From the NCBI GenBank assembly GCA_025558075.1, contig JAHLKF010000054.1, positions 1 to 32,971 on the forward strand: DNA of 32,971 nt, in the 5' to 3' direction. Positions 1 through 10,108 of the stretch are shown one piece after another; position 1 is the first letter of the stretch, and every line of letters begins with the position of its first letter. The position numbers and the translations under genes were made by a program. Under the pieces are notes generated by a model. It was given only the letters and a program-made list of their open reading frames with translations. It had not been told where the DNA came from and ran no database searches. Source of the stretch: Gaertneriomyces semiglobifer. Lineage: Eukaryota > Chytridiomycota > Chytridiomycetes > Spizellomycetales > Spizellomycetaceae.

Positions 1-690
1 GTAATGATCCAAGGAACGGATTACTGCGAGGGAAGCCCTGCAGCATGGGTTTTTTGAAGGGTGGGATTGAAGAAAACGAGGAATCGCAGAAATTCACTCT
101 GGAATGTTGGTCGGAGCTCTGAATAGGGGGGCCGCGCGGGTTTCGTTTTTTTTTTTGGAGATTTGATTACCAGGGATCAAACAAAGGTGGTTTGTGGGGG
201 GCGGGGGGTCCATTGCGACCAAAAACTCATTTGAGATGAGTAGAGACAGGAATCGTGTTTTGGATGGATGAAGGCGATGACAAAGGGGGAAGAGTCGTTT
301 AATATTTCTGATGATGATGTGCCCGGCTTTCTACACACACCCCATGCGATCCATATTCCTCCCCCTTTTTTGTTGAAATTTATGTATTATACCTTTTTTT
401 TTGTGTTCTTTTGTCGTAAGGAAAATAAATTGGTGCGGGCGAGACGAGTATTCGTTTTTTTTGTGTGATGTTTTGGATGAAGGGGGGGTGGTGGGAATAT
501 GATGAGGGAGGTTTGCGGATGATGATGAGGACAAAGTGAGGAACCCTTCCCCCTCCCGCCAATCCCCCCCCCCCACAATCACATAGTAAGTAGTACAACA
601 AAGTGAGATACACGATACGTGAGGTATGATATATTTAAAAAAAAAAAAAAACGGGCATCTCAACCTCCACAATCCACAATCTCCACAATT
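1..690. other. Gene-free low-complexity flank
   Basis: I see no credible gene here. The stretch is rich in homopolymers: a T run near 149-158, a C11 run at 564-574 and an A15 run at 637-651. Open frames on both strands read through these runs and give low-complexity peptides (Phe, Pro or Ser runs) without recognisable motifs. It probably contains the 3' untranslated region and terminator of the response-regulator gene that ends at 691 on the minus strand. No polyadenylation signal could be assigned with confidence. Confidence 0.6.
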
Positions 691-3600
691 CTACACACCA
701 TCGGTCGTAGATCCCGGAGACATAACAGTCGGAATACCCAATATCCCCTGCCCCTGCTCCCCCTGCTCCCCCTGTCCCTGTTCTCGGCTCTGCTCCCGGT
801 TCTGGTTCTGATTCTGGTCACCACTCGTAGCCCCTTGTGAGGTACTATCAGGGTTCACAAGGTCGATATGGATTGGGTGATCACCACTCCCACCACTGGT
901 GTTCGTACTTCCACTGGTGTTAGTACTCGTACTACCACTACCACCACTACCACTGGTATCAGCCGTATCAGAACGATTTGTCGTATCGGTCGTTGGGTTG
1001 GGGGTTGGGGTTGGTGATTTGGGTCCACTCAACCCGGACGACAGCGTTTGTGGTTGTGTTTGTGTTTGTGGTTCTGTTTGGGGTTGTGTTTGGGGTTTAC
1101 TAGGTTGTGGAGTTATACGACTTGCTCCTTCCTGTTTTTGCTTCTGACTTTGATTTTGTTGATTTTGATTTTGATTTTGGTGCCGTTGCTGATCCAACAC
1201 GTTTCGGAAATCAATCAGTGCCTGAATCTGTCCCCACTCCATAATCTTGCGTTGCAACCAAACTAAAAAAAAAAATCAAAAAACATATTAACATCATTGT
1301 GATAAAAAAAAGGTGCTTATGCCTGTGCTTATATACTTACCCAAACTCACAGGCTTGATCAAATAATCATTACACCCCGCTTTCAAAGCCGCATCTCTAT
1401 CCGCCGGCAACGACGACGCCGTCAGAGCAATAATCACCGCCTCACTCCACTCTGATCTCCCAGTCCCACCACCATCACCCTCACTTTCCCCATTCCGATT
1501 CCCATCAAACGGTGAGCCCGAATCTGTAAACGACGAATTCTTAATCGTACCACGTCCAATGTCTCGTTCTTTAACCCTCCTCCTCTCCATTTCCCTAATC
1601 TCGCGGGTAGCCTGTATCCCATCCATCACAGGCATAACAATATCCATCAATATCAAATGGAACTTCTCGGCTTTATAGCGATCTAACGCTTCCTGTCCGT
1701 TATTCGCCACCACGGCTTTTATCCCCCGCTTTTTGAGGAACGTTGCCAAGATGGTTTGGTTGATGGGGTTGTCTTCGGCGATGAGGACGCGGATGGGTGG
1801 GATGGCGGGTTTAGAAGCTGCTGAGGATGAGAATGGTGATGAGGAGGATCCGATACCGGTGGATTGACCGGTTACGGTGGCGCTTGTTCCGGTGGATGAG
1901 GAGACGGAGGGTGTAGATCCCTTATTCGAAAGCGTAGACGAATGCGTGGTGCCAGTGCTATTGCTATGTGTACTCGTAGCAGCAGTGGGGTGATCATGAT
2001 GATGGTGATTATGATGTTGATGTTGATGATGACTATGATGTTGATGCATTGGATCCGTGGCTCGTGAAAGCGTTCCACTCTTTGGTCGTCTATCTCGCTC
2101 TCCATTGATCAACCTCTCCTCAGTCGCCACACTCCTCCGCTTGGCACTCCTTCTCTCCTCCCCTCTTCGTCGCTCCTGTTCCAAATCCTCTTCTTCCTCT
2201 TCCCGCCCGCCCAACATCCATTTCATGGCCACCATCAGTTTCCGCACGCCAATGGGTTTGGTGAGAACATACACCTGCGGCATCACGTCTCCCCAATTCT
2301 CCGCGCTCTTATTCACATGTTCGTTGATCCTTGCATGGTTGGTGAGCGAGGTCATATACACCACCAAACAGGGAGACAAGTCGGGATGCTCAACACGATG
2401 TTGCAGTACAAGCTCCAACGTCCCAAAATCATCATCAATAAAAATCAAACTCGGCAACAACACCACCTGTCTCTCCCTCGACGGAGTATTCGCACCACTC
2501 GCATTCCCACCACCACCAGCACTCGTAGGTGACGACGACGACACACCCCCATCAGTGGTAGGTGAGTACCTCTCTACCCCCGAATGACGATACGCAGCTT
2601 CAACAGTCTTATCCCACTCTTCCAAGTGTCCCGCAAACAACTCAATCTGTTCCGTGACGAGATACGTCACCTCCATCCCCCAACTCTCGAGGTACCGCAC
2701 CATATTCCATCCAAACGTCGTTGCAGCCGTCGCAAGCACTCCAACATGACACCCCTGCAACTCTCGCATCCAGTGTCGAAACGCCGCGCCCGATCGCATG
2801 GATACGCTGTTGGCAACCGGAATGTTCAATACGGTCCCAATATCATCGCGGTACCGCACCGTGTCCATTTCAAAACTCAATGTGATGGTCGTTCCCGTGG
2901 ACGGCGTGGTGGTGTGGTGGTATTCCCCGTGCATCTCGGTGAGGATTTTGGACATGTAGGGTGTCAGCGTCGGCGGTCGTTTATGTATGTCGTCATGTTG
3001 GTAAAGAATCTCAAACGTGATTTTAGTATGAAAAATACGCGGCGCATCCGGTGGTGGTTGATGTTGCTGCTGTACATGTTGTTTAGGGTCTTCTTTAACA
3101 AGGTACGGCGTCGGGGTGCGTAACAAGAATTCAATGCAACTGTACTCGGGTGCATCCTGAATCAGGGGAAACAAGATCTGCAACAAGATCTGTCGGGTGT
3201 AATCCTCATCTCCAATCACCAAAAACACATCCTCCTCCACGCCTCGATAGTCAGGACAGTCCACAACCAACTCCATTCCTTTATCATTGACGATATTCGC
3301 CAACATCTCGGCAACACGTTCCATCAACTCGCCGGCATCGTACAACATGGGTTTCACGAGCCGTTTGACGGTGTGGCTCTCTGACCACGGTAATTCGTAG
3401 CGGGGTTCGAAATGCTCAATCTGCCATGCGAGGTGTTGGAGGTTCTCGAGGGCCGCGTCGAGTCCGGCGATGGATTGGACGAAATGCATGTATTGAGAGT
3501 GAAGGACCGGGTGGACATGGGCGTGGTCGACGGTGCGTTGTGCGGCAAGGAGGGTGTGTTGGAGCTGTTTGGAGAGGAAGAGCGTGGCGTTTTTCCAGGC

Positions 3601-4377
3601 GGCTTCGTCGTCGGCGGGGTTATGGCTGTACACGACTTTGAAGGAAGTGCGACGCGGTAGGGACCGGCGTTGTTGGGTGGTGCTGCTGTCGGTGGGACCA
3701 TTGATAAGGGTTGTGGATTCGCTGTTGTTGGGGGTAGCTGGTGCGGAGGTGGGATCTTGGACAAGGACGCGGTCGGTGATCCTCTTGGAGAGCTCGGTTG
3801 TCGCAGGACCACTCGTACTCTGCTCCACGACCATTTCAGTACGGGACGAAATATTTACGGTCTCCACGTTTAAAGATTCCTGTCGTTCCGCCACTGACCC
3901 GCCATCGCCATACGCAAACGCAAAATAGAGCGTCCCTAGCATCCAGAGCCGTCGAAAGTCGATATACTCAGACACCTTATGCAGGTGCTCCATCCTAAGG
4001 GCGTCGAAAGGAGTAAGACGCACATGTCCGTTCACATTGACTCGATTCAGTGTTTTCCACGGGACGACTTCTAATAGTAAGACAACCAAGGCCGCTCGTC
4101 GCGACGAGATGGCTCCCAATCCCAGTAATACCACGACCACCAGATGGACGAGCGCCGTCGCTACAAGTCCTATCCACTCTCTTCCTTGCTCTAAATGCCA
4201 TTGTTCCCTTGTGAACGCTTCATGTAAACGGCCCGCCGTCCCAAGTGCACTGGTAGCAGCGACACTGAAAGCGACGATGCAATATGAGACAAGAGACCGT
4301 AGTAGGATCCGAGCCCAGTTGTTCTGTTTTGTGGCGGCATGTTGAGAGGCTCCACTTGGCCCGTCTAGAAGAAGCAT
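691..4377 (-). CDS. SSK1: Ssk1-type response regulator with membrane-anchored degenerate kinase-like region
   Basis: Two exons, 4377-1341 and 1262-691, with a 78-nt intron (GTAAGT...TTTTTAG); predicted 1202 aa. The receiver domain (about residues 862-1020) is canonical: acidic pair E868/D869, phospho-acceptor D912 in LMDIVMP, T986 and K1008. A roughly 45-residue loop is inserted before the fourth strand. Splicing creates the VWLQRKIMEWGQIQALIDF signature typical of fungal Ssk1/Mcs4, which supports both family and intron. Ssk1 relays osmotic and oxidative stress from a histidine phosphorelay to Ssk2-type MAPKKKs of the Hog1 pathway. Unusually, the N-terminus has hydrophobic segments (about 24-46, 69-90, perhaps 95-106). 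The middle resembles a degraded dimerisation/ATP-binding region and a second receiver-like fold, with no clear H-box histidine. The tail after the receiver is Gln/Thr/Ser-rich. The receiver identity is firm; the N-terminal reading is inference. Confidence 0.9.
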
Positions 4378-5029
4378 GATGTTCTGTGACGGTTGGGGTG
4401 CTTGCTAAAAGTCAGTAGTAATAGTAGTGGTAGTAGGAGTAGTAGAAAGTAGCAGTGAAGTAGCAATGGTAATCGTCAGCACCAGTGGTTGTAGTAGTAG
4501 CAGTAGGAGTAATGTAGTGGTAGTAATAGGTAATAGGGTACTTGTATTGTAATGGATGGACCTGGCCAGGAGGCCCCCTCTTTTTGCTTTGCGGATCCAG
4601 GCTTTTTCCTCTCGCCTCCCCCTACCAAGTCTCAATGTCCTTGGAAATAAAATGTTGGGTATCTCAACGCTCCCTCTATTATATGTGTTTGGTGGTTCGC
4701 AGTCGGGAGGAGTTGTGCCGGAAATTTAAGATACAGACGCCAAGCCCAAATTATCGAACACTTTTACACATTTTTACTTACTTTTGGATCACTGACATTT
4801 GACAGGAAGCGTATAAAGTGATATAAGGTGATGTCTGATGTATGGGATGAATTGTGTGAAGCGGGGGGTCATTCAATATGGAGAAACATACTATCATTTT
4901 ACAGCCTCGATGGAGGCATCAGCGATTCGGTTGGCATTTTCACTTTGACATCATATTTATGTAGATAGATATGTACAAGAAAGAGATAATAAGTACAGTA
5001 AGGGTGCATGTGCAAACGCTCACGCGGGA
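4378..5029. promoter_or_regulatory. SSK1-like upstream region with TAG/GTA microsatellite
   Basis: This gap lies upstream of the response-regulator start (4377, minus strand) and downstream of the small acidic gene's stop (5030, minus strand). It should hold the promoter and leader of the former and the 3' end of the latter. About 4411-4540 is an imperfect TAG/GTA trinucleotide tract, read on the transcribed strand as a CTA/TAC-rich leader directly upstream of the start codon. No TATA box or other element could be singled out, and no coding sequence is supported. Confidence 0.5.
4411..4540. repeat. Imperfect TAG/GTA trinucleotide tract
   Basis: Repeated agtagtag, gtagtggtag and related units dominate this interval, interrupted by short non-repeat stretches. 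It sits within about 165 nt upstream of the response-regulator start codon, so it is probably transcribed as part of the leader. It is noncoding by every frame examined. Confidence 0.7.
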
Positions 5030-5578
5030 TCACTGCTGTTGTTCATTGTCAGCCGCGTTACCAAGCATACCAGGGGAGCCCGAATTGCCATGAGCAGCGG
5101 TATCCACATCAGCAGGATCGGCGTCCATGTCATCGGCCTCGCTCTCAAACTCGAGTTCTTCTTCGGAAGCGTTCAGGTTCTCTGGAACAAACTCATCATC
5201 GTCGTCCTCATTGTCGAGATCAATGTCCATGCCTTGAGCTTTGAGATGGGCAAAGTACGGATGCATGTCCGTTGTATCAGCAGTAGTAGCGGTGGATGCG
5301 TTACTTGATCCGTGAATGCGAGTACGCGTTGGAAGGATGTTGGTGGGGTTAATGTCTCCCTCCTCGTCCATGGCCATGTGGTCATTCTCGGCAGTCTGAA
5401 CAGCTTCCTCTGTAGGAGTAGCAGGAGCAGCTGCGGATTTGAGTGCAGATGCATCCTTTACACTATATGTACACATTGATGATGAGGGAGTGAACTGAAA
5501 GCGAAAGCGAGATGCCTGCAATGCGTACCCCTCGATGGCAGTGGTGGTTGCCGAATCCTGTTCAGTTGTCGCAAGCAT
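5030..5578 (-). CDS. Small acidic protein, possible Chz1-like histone chaperone
   Basis: The start at 5578 (MLATTEQDS) gives 182 aa. An in-frame ATG at 5770 is rejected because the extra residues translate a CT/GA microsatellite in the leader. A short motif (about residues 75-88, DINPTNILPTRTRI) resembles the CHZ motif of the H2A.Z/H2B chaperone Chz1 (acidic, Ile-Ile, Arg-Arg-Thr-Arg). Strongly acidic stretches follow at about 120-130 and 138-156, as histone chaperones often have. I could not confirm the family; it may be an unrelated acidic nuclear protein. A possible 66-nt intron at 5463-5528 (GTACGC...ATATAG) keeps frame whether or not it is removed, giving 160 aa if spliced. The gene is divergent from the Ups2-like gene across an 850-bp spacer. 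Confidence 0.5.
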   Translation of the reverse strand: MLATTEQDSATTTAIEGYALQASRFRFQFTPSSSMCTYSVKDASALKSAAAPATPTEEAVQTAENDHMAMDEEGDINPTNILPTRTRIHGSSNASTATTADTTDMHPYFAHLKAQGMDIDLDNEDDDDEFVPENLNASEEELEFESEADDMDADPADVDTAAHGNSGSPGMLGNAADNEQQQ

Positions 5579-6429
5579 CCTTGTGTGGTTGTGTTGTGTA
5601 TGTGTGAGACCTGTGTGTGCTTTGTTCTCTCTCTTCTCTCTGCCGCTCTCAGTATTCTGTCTGTCTCTGAGTATCTCTTCTCTGTCTCTGAATCTCTCTT
5701 CTCTCTCTCTCTCTCTCAGATCCACTCCAGCTAATGCAATGCTCCTCACTTTCTCACTGTGTGTGTCCACTGTTGTCCGATTGCTTTACGTCATCACTGA
5801 CTCATCACAAACACACATGCACCTCACATGACCCTGTCACATGCACCTCACATGTTCCGGAATACCTCGGGGGCGAACACAAAGCATATGCCCCTTTTAA
5901 CAAGTTACTAATGATACTAAGTACTAGTTATAGTATCTCCCATAATGAATGAAATGTGCATTATGTGCGGGCCCCTTCAATCACTCTTTTGGCATGATAT
6001 GAATTGGGGGGAGCGACACGGGTGTGCACAATGCATATGCAATGCATGTGCTTGGAATAGTGAGTGAATTGGGGTGGGGGGACATTGGGACACACATAAA
6101 AAAAAAAAAGAGCGTTTAACTTCGCTTGCATGCACACACACACACACACACATTTGCATTTGCATTTGCATTTGCATTTGCATTTGGCTTGCTGAGAGAG
6201 AGAGAGAGAGAGTAGATGATGATGCTGATGGTGGTGGTCGTGTGTTAATGAGTTAGTTAAATATTATTATAATATACCTATATATATATGCATATGTATT
6301 AGTGACTCTCTGATACTGGATACGAGATACGAGTACTGAAAGCAACCCCATCTGGATCGATTGGGATCGTGCTCACACACAACAACATACGACACATCAA
6401 CACAACCAACACACAACAACAAGCATACG
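5579..6429. promoter_or_regulatory. Divergent intergenic region rich in microsatellites
   Basis: This spacer separates two divergent starts (5578 minus, 6430 plus). It holds a CT-rich leader tract (about 5625-5720) in front of the minus-strand gene, then CA, CATTTG and GA repeat blocks at 6133-6212. An AT-rich stretch with TATATATATA-like sequence (about 6265-6300) lies 130-165 nt before the plus-strand ATG and is a candidate core promoter. The last 70 nt before that ATG are CA-rich and G-poor, as in many fungal leaders. No coding sequence is supported. Confidence 0.55.
6133..6212. repeat. Compound microsatellite: (CA)10, (CATTTG)6, (GA)n
   Basis: Three simple repeats are nearly contiguous: CA dinucleotides at 6133-6152, six perfect CATTTG hexamers at 6151-6186, and GA dinucleotides at 6194-6212. 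The hexamer array generates overlapping ATTTGCAT octamers. It lies about 220-300 nt upstream of the Ups2-like start codon. Confidence 0.9.
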
Positions 6430-7053
6430 ATGAAGCTGTTTCAGACAGAACACCTCTTTGCCCATCCGTGGTGCACAATGACCTTGGCGAACTGGAGAAA
6501 ATACCCTAACGAATACTCTTCCCATGTCCTCTCCGTCGACGTCCTCTCCCGCGACATCGACCCCCAATCAGGCATCCTCACCACCGAACGTCTCCTCTGC
6601 TGCAAACAATCCGCTCCCTCCTTTGTCCGAAAGCTCTTTCACGTCCCCGAAGTCGCCTACTTTCGCGAAGTCTCCATCCTCGATCCCAGATCCCAAACCT
6701 ACACCGCTTCCTCTGTCAACCTCTCCATGCGTCAATTCATGAAACTCGAAGAACGCTGCGAGTATAGAGCAGACCCGGACCATCCTGAAGGTCGCACCGT
6801 CTTTACCCAAACCGCGGCTGTCAGTGCCATGGGTGTCCTCAGCTACGCCGCTAAATTGATCGAAGAGGCCGCTGTCAAATCTTACCACAATAATGCCGCC
6901 CGCGGCAAAAAGGGCTTGGAAACCATCATTGACAAGGTCGTCGAAGAAGCGAAAATGATGGAAAAGGGTCTAATAGAAGGCATCGAACACGGCTTGGAAG
7001 AATTAGAGTCCGGTCTGGAAGGTTTCAAGCGCAAATCCACCTCCTTCAGATAA
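6430..7053 (+). CDS. UPS2: Ups2/PRELI-family mitochondrial phospholipid transfer protein
   Basis: A single exon of 207 aa starting at MKLFQTEHLF. An upstream in-frame ATG at 6361 is less likely because the extra residues come from the CA-rich leader, and MKLFQ is the N-terminus typical of Ups2. Shared features with yeast Ups2 include the early YPNE motif, VDVLSRD, TERLL and the following Gln-x-x-Pro segment, across the PRELI/MSF1 domain (about residues 1-170). Family members act in the mitochondrial intermembrane space with Mdm35. Ups2 carries phosphatidylserine to the inner membrane for conversion to phosphatidylethanolamine, whereas Ups1 carries phosphatidic acid. The match favours Ups2/Ups3 over Ups1. 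The C-terminal 40 residues form a charged predicted helix. It converges on the Ras-like gene. Confidence 0.88.
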   Translation: MKLFQTEHLFAHPWCTMTLANWRKYPNEYSSHVLSVDVLSRDIDPQSGILTTERLLCCKQSAPSFVRKLFHVPEVAYFREVSILDPRSQTYTASSVNLSMRQFMKLEERCEYRADPDHPEGRTVFTQTAAVSAMGVLSYAAKLIEEAAVKSYHNNAARGKKGLETIIDKVVEEAKMMEKGLIEGIEHGLEELESGLEGFKRKSTSFR

Positions 7054-7622
7054 GAATCCGTATTTGCCCCCCTATCTGCCTTCTTTCGCCGATCCCTATT
7101 CCCCACGTTCTTTATATGTGTACCATATTTATATCTTCTTTCTTAAACACTGTCTTATGCCATTTGGTTTGGTTGTACAATAGATTTCGGAACCTTTTAA
7201 AACTCATACTCTGTGTAAAAATGTGTCTATTGTCAGGTGTACTTTTTATAAAAAAAAACCAGCACCCCTGATCCTCCAAAGGTATCCATCTCTGTCTCGC
7301 TCTTACTTTGAGAAAAACACACAACAAAAAAACGTGGCATCCACACACACAAATCTGCCACCACCACCGCACCAGAGCCCGTCCCCCCCAAAAAAAAGGA
7401 AAAGAAACAAAGAAGGAAAGGTCGTTTTTCGTTCCCGATACGCGTTGGCGTCTGTGCGTATGTCTAAAAACCCGATAAATCCGTGTATACGCATGACAAT
7501 GCACATCCAATAAGAAATGCGTCTACACTCAAAAAGAAAAAAAAGAAAAATTCCCATATTCTCATACATGTAATGTATGTGACTTTTGTGTGTGTGGTTT
7601 TGAATGTGTTTTTTTTTTTTTT
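7054..7622. other. Convergent intergenic region
   Basis: This spacer lies between the Ups2-like stop (7053, plus) and the Ras-like stop (7623, minus) and should contain both 3' untranslated regions. It is rich in A and T homopolymers, including a long T run near 7611-7624 just beyond the Ras-like stop. Open frames here on both strands are low in complexity and carry no motif. I see no further gene. Confidence 0.55.
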
Positions 7623-8840
7623 TTATAATAACACACACCCCCCCTTCTTCTTCACCTCTTTTTTCGCATTGCCTTTGGTGGGTTTTCCGGCAGTGCCTTT
7701 TCCGGCGGTGGTGGATGGTGGGAAGTAGCGCCGGCATTCGCGGACGAGTTGGTGGAAGGATTCGCCTACATTTATATTTTCCTAAAAGAATGGGTGAGTG
7801 TGTTTTCTCATGATGATAGGTTTGAAGGGGAAATGAAAAGTTGGGGGGGGGGGGGGCTTTTTTTTATTATACCTTGGCAGAGGTCTTGAGGTAGGGTACT
7901 TTCCATTGCTGACAGAAGGAATTGACGCTTTCGTCGTCGACTTCGATTTGGTCTTCGGGCAGGTCCTATTTTTCAATAAAACGAAAGTGAAGGTGAAAGA
8001 AAAAGTGATAGTGAAAAGAGAAAAGAGGGGGGGGGGGTGTTAGGTTGTGTTTTGTTTGTTTGTTCGTTTTGTTGTCTTCTGTGTCGATTCTTTCTGTTCG
8101 CCGCTTTTTATCGGTAAGGGGTTTTCTCATTATGTGGGTCGTTTGGCGCCATGACAGTTGGTATTCTCCCTTACTCCATTAATCTCGGTCTGGAATGTCT
8201 TCACGGAACGTGGGGTTCTCATCCATGATAACCGAATTATAGACCGATCCATACGTCTTCTCATCTTTTCAAAGTCTTCTCACCGTCTTAACACACATCT
8301 GCGCATCCTTTCAACATCTTAACACACATCTGCACATCCTCTCAACGTCTTACCCAACCACACACACAAAACACACACACAAACACAAAAACACTTACAC
8401 ATTTATTCCCACACACCACAACCGGCACCCTCTTCGTATCCTTCAACTTGACAATCTGTTCCCTCAACTGTCTCATCTCCTCAAACGTATGTTTATCATT
8501 CACCGCAAACACCAACAAAAACCCTTTTCCATCCTTCAAATGCTGGTCCCTCAAACTCGTATACTCATGTTGTCCCGCCGTGTCAATGATGTTGACCGTG
8601 CAGGATGACGCGTCGACGGTGATGTGTTTGCGGTAGTTTTCTTCAATGGTGGGGTCGTAGTCGGAGGTGAATTCGTCTTTGAGGAAACGGACTGTGAGAC
8701 AGGATTTGCCGACACCGCCGGATCCGACTACTACCTGTTTTTTAGGATGTGTGAGTTTTTGAATTGGGTGTGTGTGTGTGGGAAGAAACCACCACTGTTC
8801 TTTTGTGACTTACTAGTTGGAGTTCTTCTGAGTCTGACAT
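7623..8840 (-). CDS. Ras-like small GTPase with CVLL prenylation box
   Basis: Four exons (8840-8814, 8734-8399, 7965-7873, 7781-7623) give 204 aa. All nucleotide-binding motifs are intact: G1 GSGGVGKS (13-20), switch I DYDPTIEENY with T38, G3 DTAGQ (60-64, Gln matching Ras Q61), G4 NKCD (119-122) and G5 SAK (150-152). The C-terminus is Lys-rich and ends in CVLL (201-204), a CAAX box whose final Leu favours geranylgeranylation, implying membrane anchoring. The DTAGQ motif and effector loop place it in the Ras subfamily rather than Rap/Rsr1 (Thr or Ile there) or Rho/Rab. Which Ras paralogue it is cannot be settled. Intron 2 is 433 nt, far longer than the others (79 and 91 nt). Exon joins are supported by consensus donors and uninterrupted motifs across each junction. 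Confidence 0.92.
7966..8398 (-). other. Unusually long intron 2 of the Ras-like gene
   Basis: This 433-nt intron has donor GTAAGT at 8398 and acceptor AATAG at 7967-7966. It contains CA-rich tracts, an 11-12 nt G run near 8027, and about 2.2 copies of a 31-bp tandem repeat. Other introns in the window are nearly all under 110 nt. No internal coding sequence or RNA gene was recognised inside it. Confidence 0.8.
8284..8352. repeat. 31-bp tandem repeat, about 2.2 copies
   Basis: Units begin at 8284, 8315 and 8346 (partial), each starting with (C)GTCTTA or CATCTTA followed by a shared ACACACATCTGC core. The first two copies differ at only a few positions. More diverged CGTCTTCTCA-like fragments lie just upstream (about 8251-8283). 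The repeat is inside intron 2 of the Ras-like gene. Confidence 0.8.
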
Positions 8841-10108
8841 GGTTTTTGTTTGACTGTATATGTAACCCCCCTCTCTCTCTCTCTCTGCGTGTGTCTCTCT
8901 CTCACTATCTCTCTCGCGCACTCTCGCTTGCTTGCTTTCTCACTCGCACCCCCACCCAATCCAACTCACTTCCCACACTCAAACAAATCTTTGCTGTGTG
9001 TTCGGGTCTGTATCGTACACCCACAGAAAATCCACACACACACACACGACCCACAAATCGGTATTTGGTGCTGTTGTTTCAACCCAAACGAACGTGTAAA
9101 GTGCAGGGAAATGTAGGGGTGGTGAACAAAGATTTTGAGGAATGGTGATTGATCGTGAGTGTCGTTTTTACGGTTCGGTCGGGTACAGTTGGTCTTCAAT
9201 GTATCCGTCTTTCGTTCTGTAATTCTCGACTCCCTCCCAAATAAACAGAACTCTTATACTCTTACACCCACTCCACCAAATAAGAGTCTACGCCCCCTAA
9301 AAAGCAGCAATCGTTCGGTGGTTCGGTCTGTTAACCCGTCCCCCTCAAATATCAATACTCCCACAAAAAAAACCACCTCAACCGTATCTAAACCCAGTTG
9401 CGTACAACCAGTACAACAACACACGTTCTGCAAAACCTTGACACACCTCACAACAAAGTCGAGCGGACCAAAACCCACACAAACTCGATTATGTATTCTA
9501 TTTATATACAGGTTTTGGCCAAAGTCATAGATTCCGAGGAATTTATTATTGTGTCGTGTAGCGGAGATGGTGTAAGCTGATTATGTAATGAACGCGTGTG
9601 AGTGTGGGGGATTGATTTATCACGTCAGGTTGGAATTTTTGGAGGTGAATTAGAAGTGTGGGGTGTGGAGAGGCTCCCGGTGGGGGAGATTGAAGAGGTG
9701 GTGGATATTGGCAGTGAGGATCTCGGAAGCCATATATACGGAGAGAACAGTAAGGGTATCTCTGTCGCACACACACACTCGCTCGATCGGGGTCTGTCTT
9801 TTTTGGTGTGTGGTGGATCAATAAGAACGTTGGTCGGTTGGAGTTTTAGTGATTTTGTGGGCGAGGAACGATAAGGTGGGATTTTATTTGAGGGGAGAAT
9901 TCGGTCAAGGTGTAGAGGTTTCGAGCATTAGCAAAGAAAGAGTCTTTTTATCTTTTGGACAATTTCGTTGCGGAAAACGAAGCAGAGTAGAAGAGAGTGC
10001 CACTACCAGAACATCGAACTCAAAAAAAGCGACAGAACGTGAATCTCTTGCTTTTCGGCAAAATTACCGCTTTCCAGCAACCCAACGCGTTTCTCGCAAC
10101 AACCCAAA
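8841..10108. promoter_or_regulatory. Long divergent intergenic region
   Basis: This 1.27-kb spacer separates the Ras-like start (8840, minus) and the oxidoreductase start (10109, plus). It includes CT-rich tracts (about 8868-8925) in the Ras-like leader, a CA tract near 9034-9048, and an AT-rich patch at 9490-9520. Several short open frames occur, but none has a recognisable domain or supporting splice structure. The final 60 nt before 10109 are A/C-rich, a plausible leader. I see no additional gene. Confidence 0.5.

Noticed and set aside
2057..3123. Plus-strand open frames of 176 and 179 codons opposite the Ssk1-like gene
   Set aside because: They are shadows of the minus-strand coding sequence, rich in Ser/Arg/His, without motifs.
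5579..5770. Upstream extension of the small acidic protein
   Set aside because: The extra 64 residues translate a CT/GA microsatellite into an Arg-Glu repeat, typical of untranslated leader.
6151..6186. Hexamer array as a CRISPR-like repeat
   Set aside because: It is a simple uninterrupted microsatellite without spacers, in a eukaryotic genome.
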